Positions 61,088 through 64,000 of a DNA stretch of 64,000 nt are shown piece after piece; the stretch's first letter is position 1; every line of letters begins with the position of its first letter. A program made the position numbers and the translations under genes. Origin of the DNA: Candidatus Woesearchaeota archaeon (GTDB lineage Archaea > Nanobdellota > Nanobdellia > Woesearchaeales > 21-14-0-10-32-9); assembly GCA_020854775.1 (NCBI GenBank), contig JAHKLZ010000005.1, positions 183,736 to 247,735 on the forward strand, written 5' to 3'. The notes below the pieces were generated by a model. It was not told where the DNA came from, ran no database searches, and saw only the letters and a program-made list of their open reading frames with translations.

Positions 61088-62911
61088 ATGTTAAATCATG
61101 GTATTGTTGGAAACTGTAAGACTTGTGCTTTAATTAATAATGCATCTGTTGAATGGATGTGTTTTCCTGATTTTGATAGTCCTAGTGTTTTTGGTAAATT
61201 GTTGGATGAAAAGAATGGTGGTTCTTTTGAAGTTATTCCTGAGGGTGATTACGAGGTTTCTCAGAGTTATGATGGTTATACTGCTGTTTTAGAGACTTTT
61301 TTTCGTTCTAAGAAGTCTTCTTTTAAGGTTGTGGATTTTTTTCCTAGGTATCGTAAGATTCTTCCTAATAATAAGACTGGTTTGTTTCGTCAGAGTTATT
61401 TTGTTCGTTTAGTTATTCCTTTGCGTGGTAAGTCTAAAGTTAGTTTTGTGTATAATCCTAGGCCTGGTTATGCTCGTTTTAAAGTTAAGAATTCTGTTTA
61501 TGATGGTTTGCTTGTTAGTTCTGCTGGTAAGGATAGTGTTGCTTTGTGTTCTAATGTTGATTATGATTCTTTGCTTCGTAATGATTCTTTTGTTTTGGAT
61601 AAGACTTTTTATTTTGTTGTTGGTGCTGATTCTTCAGACGGTATTAATGTTTCTTATTTGAAGAGGTTGGCTAGTTCTACTATTAGTTATTGGAAGCGTT
61701 GGGTTTCTACTTTGGTTATTCCTTCCGGTAATAGTGATGCTATTATTCGTAGCGCGATTACTTTGAAGTTGTTGACTTATTCTCAGACTGGTGCTATTGT
61801 GGCTGCGCCTACTACTAGTATTCCTGAGGAGGTTGGTTCTGTTAGGAATTGGGATTATCGTTTTTGTTGGGTTCGTGATGCTGCTTTTACTGTTAGTGCT
61901 TTTAAAAAGATTGGTCGTGATTATGAGGCTAAGAAGCTTATTGAGTTCATGTTTAATAATTCTTTGAAGAAGAAGAAGTCTTTGCAGTTGATGTATGGTA
62001 TTCGTGGTGAGACTAAGTTAACTGAGAAGTTGCTTAAGCATTTAGATGGTTTTAAGGGTAGTAAGCCTGTTAGGATTGGTAATGCTGCTTATAAGCAGAA
62101 GCAGAATGATATTTATGGTAGTTTGATTGATTTGATTTATATGTATTATATTTTTTATGAGTATGAGAGTAAGCTTAGGAGGAAGCATTGGGATTTTCTT
62201 ATGTATTTGGTTAAGGAAATTAAGAATAATTGGAGGAAGCCTGATCATGGTATTTGGGAGTTTCGTGGTCAGAAGCAGCATTTTGTTTATTCTAAGTTGA
62301 TGTGTTATGTTGGTATGGATTTTGCTATGAAGATTGCTCAACATTTTGGTAAGTCTTCTTATGCTGAGAGTTGGGCTGTTCTTCGTGATACTATTAAGGA
62401 TGATATTCTTAGGAATGGTTGGAATGAAGAGGTTCGTGGTTTTACTATGTTTTATGGTTCTGATGATTTTGATGCTTCTATTTTGAAGATGAGTTATCAT
62501 GATTTTTTGGATAGGGATGATCCTAGGTTGATTAACACTGTTTTGATGATTAATAAGCATCTTAGGATTGATTCTTTGGTTCATAGGTATAAGATCGTGG
62601 ATGATTTTGGTGTTTCTAGTAGTACTTTTAGTATTTGTTCTTTTTGGTTGGTTGATGCTTTGTATAAGATTGGTTTGGAGGATGATGCTAGGAAGATGTA
62701 TAGTGAGCTTCGTAGTTATAGTAATCCTTTGGGTTTGTACGCTGAAGATTTAACTATTGATAAGAAGGAGAATATTGGTAATTTTCCTCAGGCTTATACG
62801 CATATCGCGTTGATTAATTCTTCTCTTCTTCTAAGTGAGTGGAATACTCATAGATTAAAGCCTAGTCAAGAAATTAAGGATTTTAGGATTAGAAGAAAAA
62901 TCGTGAAATAA
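61088..62911 (+). CDS. glycoside hydrolase family 15 (glucoamylase/trehalase-type)
   Basis: ATG 61088 (MLNHGIVGNCKTCALINN) lies about 25 nt behind a TTTTATAAG box and begins the standard GH15 N-terminus; an upstream extension is unlikely. The 607-residue enzyme has the beta domain with SVEWMCFPDFDSPSVFGKLLD, the catalytic WDYRFCWVRDAAFTVSAF and GLYAEDLT...GNFPQAYTHIALI at the C-terminus, which carries the general base. No signal peptide is present, so it is cytosolic. It hydrolyses alpha-glucosidic bonds of oligosaccharides, glycogen or trehalose. Confidence 0.93.
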   Translation: MLNHGIVGNCKTCALINNASVEWMCFPDFDSPSVFGKLLDEKNGGSFEVIPEGDYEVSQSYDGYTAVLETFFRSKKSSFKVVDFFPRYRKILPNNKTGLFRQSYFVRLVIPLRGKSKVSFVYNPRPGYARFKVKNSVYDGLLVSSAGKDSVALCSNVDYDSLLRNDSFVLDKTFYFVVGADSSDGINVSYLKRLASSTISYWKRWVSTLVIPSGNSDAIIRSAITLKLLTYSQTGAIVAAPTTSIPEEVGSVRNWDYRFCWVRDAAFTVSAFKKIGRDYEAKKLIEFMFNNSLKKKKSLQLMYGIRGETKLTEKLLKHLDGFKGSKPVRIGNAAYKQKQNDIYGSLIDLIYMYYIFYEYESKLRRKHWDFLMYLVKEIKNNWRKPDHGIWEFRGQKQHFVYSKLMCYVGMDFAMKIAQHFGKSSYAESWAVLRDTIKDDILRNGWNEEVRGFTMFYGSDDFDASILKMSYHDFLDRDDPRLINTVLMINKHLRIDSLVHRYKIVDDFGVSSSTFSICSFWLVDALYKIGLEDDARKMYSELRSYSNPLGLYAEDLTIDKKENIGNFPQAYTHIALINSSLLLSEWNTHRLKPSQEIKDFRIRRKIVK

Positions 62912-62925
62912 AAAAAGAAAAAAGG

Positions 62926-63645
62926 TTAGTTGAATTTACATACTTGTACGCATTGTAGTGTGCAGAATTCTGCTTCTGGGTCGTTTCTGCATGCTGATTC
63001 GCATTCGTAGAATTTACCTTCTATGTAAGTGCAGGCATCTTCTGGTATGTATTCACATTCGTTGAATTCTGGTAGTGGTGTTCCGCCTATTTGTGCACAT
63101 GCTTCATATTTGTTTTCTGGAAGGTTAAGTTCTTCGTAGTTAAGTTCTTCTGTGAAGTATTCTCCTTGGTGTATGCATCCTCTTGGGAAGCTTTCCATGA
63201 TTGGGTTGCCTGCTTCTTTACATTCTTGGAAATTAGTTACTTGTTTTTCTTGGTTTAGTGGTTGTATGTTTGTTGCTCCTTTTGTTTCTGCTTCGCATCT
63301 ATTTCCGAATGTTTGAATTATTGTTATTTCTCCTTCTTGTGTTGGTATTGTTAGTTCTCCTGTTACTGGCATGTATTCTTTTGTGCAGATTCCTGGTTCT
63401 CTGTAGTATTCTTCGTATTCTGGGCATTGTGTTTCCCATACTCTGACGCATTCGTTTAGTGATGGGCACCACGTGTATCCTGCGCTTGGTATGCATCCGT
63501 ATTCATCTGTGTCTCCGCCTAGTATTGGTTCTTCTGTGTCGTTATCGTTTGCGTTTTGGTCATTTGTTTGTTCTTTTGTGCATGCTGTTATTGTTAAAGC
63601 AAGTATTAACAATAATGCTAATAGTAAGTATTTTGTTTTTTTCAT
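62926..63645 (-). CDS. secreted lipoprotein, Cys-rich
   Basis: ATG 63645 gives a 239-residue product. The signal KKTKYLLLALLLILALTITAC ends in a lipobox (ITAC, Cys22). A polar linker (about 20 residues, Asp/Asn/Thr-rich) follows, then two Cys-rich segments, one reading CIPSAGYTWCPSLNECV. The C-terminal tail holds CESACRNDPEAEFCTLQCVQVC. It is probably attached to the outer face of the membrane after LspA cleavage. Function unknown. Confidence 0.75.
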   Translation of the reverse strand: MKKTKYLLLALLLILALTITACTKEQTNDQNANDNDTEEPILGGDTDEYGCIPSAGYTWCPSLNECVRVWETQCPEYEEYYREPGICTKEYMPVTGELTIPTQEGEITIIQTFGNRCEAETKGATNIQPLNQEKQVTNFQECKEAGNPIMESFPRGCIHQGEYFTEELNYEELNLPENKYEACAQIGGTPLPEFNECEYIPEDACTYIEGKFYECESACRNDPEAEFCTLQCVQVCKFN

Positions 63646-63739
63646 TATTTTCACCTTTTTTTGTTTTTTTTTTAATTTTATATGTATTATTGTTGGTTAA
63701 AGCATTGAAGTATTTAAATACTTTTTAGTGTTCTATTTG

Positions 63740-63832
63740 GGTTGAAGTCATAGTTAGAATTGTCATAAATTGTTATAAAAAAAAAGAAAATGCCTTCACG
63801 AAGTTGTTTGGGGGGGTTGCTAAGTGAAGGCA
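63740..63832 (+). ncRNA. candidate small RNA with G-rich loop
   Basis: A TATTTAAATA box at 63711-63720 could start a transcript near 63740. A nine-pair stem, TGCCTTCAC (63791-63799) with GTGAAGGCA (63824-63832), encloses a 24-nt loop beginning GAAG and containing seven Gs in a row (63810-63816). The loop resembles the one at 52.3 kb. A terminator-like hairpin follows at 63850. No known family. Confidence 0.4.
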
Positions 63833-63849
63833 ATAGAAAATAAAAGGTC

Positions 63850-63868
63850 GGGCTTTTCGCCCTTTTTT
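63850..63868 (+). terminator. hairpin-T6 terminator
   Basis: GGGC-TTTTC-GCCC is followed by six T's (63863-63868), an intrinsic-terminator shape. On the minus strand it lies just after the stop of the partial gene and is followed by CCTTTT, so it may act in both directions. Confidence 0.6.
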
Positions 63869-63872
63869 GTGT

Positions 63873-64000
63873 TTATCTTACTATTTCTATGCCTAGTTCG
63901 CTGCTTAGCTGTTGTCTTGCTGCTTCTGCGTGTTTAGCTGTTGGTTTGCCTAGTATCCATGGGGATTTTACTCCTGTTATGATTGTCATAACAGTGATTT
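63873..64000 (-). CDS. partial CDS, C-terminal end only
   Basis: The last 41 or so residues of a protein are visible, ending in VKSPWILGKPTAKHAEAARQ, then LSSELGIEIVR and a TAA. The rest lies beyond the window. It does not match a motif I can name. A terminator-like hairpin follows directly. Confidence 0.55.
   Translation of the reverse strand, partial: ITVMTIITGVKSPWILGKPTAKHAEAARQQLSSELGIEIVR

Noticed and set aside
1-64000. CRISPR array or insertion sequence
   Set aside because: No spaced direct repeats of 24-40 nt and no transposase or integrase motifs were found.

Overview
This 64 kb window is a gene-dense, strongly AT-rich archaeal chromosome segment. Archaeal and eukaryote-like markers include Cdc48, uS15, eS24, eS31, Rpo7, a Spt4-like protein, Hel308, TYW1-type wyosine synthase, a Dph6 domain, a Tfx-type regulator, an archaeal RNase P RNA and an intron-containing tRNA-Leu. 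The small proteins, many orphan membrane and secreted proteins, a minimal Tad/archaellum-type secretion operon and split or decayed genes suggest a DPANN archaeon of the Woesearchaeota/Pacearchaeota type. That placement is an inference. Many genes have a TATA-like box about 25-30 nt before the start codon, as expected for leaderless archaeal mRNAs; others use GGAGG/GGTG ribosome-binding sites.

Layout. 0-9.6 kb: a partial unknown gene, a PH-like membrane protein, three overlapping micro-genes, a SecB-like protein, a nitroreductase, Cdc48, a P-type cation ATPase and a secreted thrombospondin-type-3 protein. 9.6-18.2 kb: RNase P RNA, two GT-C-like membrane proteins, a Hel308 lacking its first RecA domain, then a decaying patch (GNAT and HD genes each broken by one in-frame TAA, and a nuclease-like gene that seems to start at ATA) beside an intact HIT gene and a PUA-domain gene. 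18.3-24 kb: uS15, nuclease-like protein, thioredoxin, HTH regulator, nitroreductase, PIG-L deacetylase, glycosyltransferase and a SET-flavodoxin fusion. 24-34 kb: tRNA-Leu with intron, lipoprotein, Kef-type antiporter, methyltransferase, ITPase broken by TGA, CysRS, GlyRS, a glutaminase/Asn-synthase/Dph6 fusion and tRNA-Ser flanked by partial copies of itself. 34-52 kb: LspA, TatC, large surface proteins controlled perhaps by a Tfx-like regulator, PCD, ferritin-like protein, histone-fold-like protein, NSUN methyltransferase, a cation/proton antiporter and a pilus/secretion operon (winged helix, coiled coil, ATPase, two TadC-type membrane proteins). 53-56.5 kb: a three-gene operon (PLP beta-synthase, ATP-grasp ligase, M20 hydrolase) behind a perfect palindrome and TATA box. 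56.5-64 kb: phosphoesterase, cobalamin adenosyltransferase, eS31-eS24-Spt4-Rpo7-PIN cluster, pyrimidine-dimer glycosylase family protein, TYW1, GH15 hydrolase, a lipoprotein and candidate small RNAs.

Cross-cutting signal: the + strand is T/G-rich regardless of gene direction. Plus-strand genes favour codons ending in T, minus-strand genes codons ending in A or C. This fits one uninterrupted replication strand. Segments that break the rule (the 14.6 kb gene, the start of the 53.1 kb operon and two repeat modules in the 37.3-39.5 kb surface protein) are candidates for recent insertion or inversion.

The strongest leads are the PLP/ATP-grasp/M20 operon (a possible small-molecule or modified-peptide pathway), the SET-flavodoxin fusion, the amidotransferase-Dph6 fusion, the RecA1-less Hel308 and the cluster of single-stop pseudogenes. 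Functions are assigned by recognising motifs by eye; no search was run.
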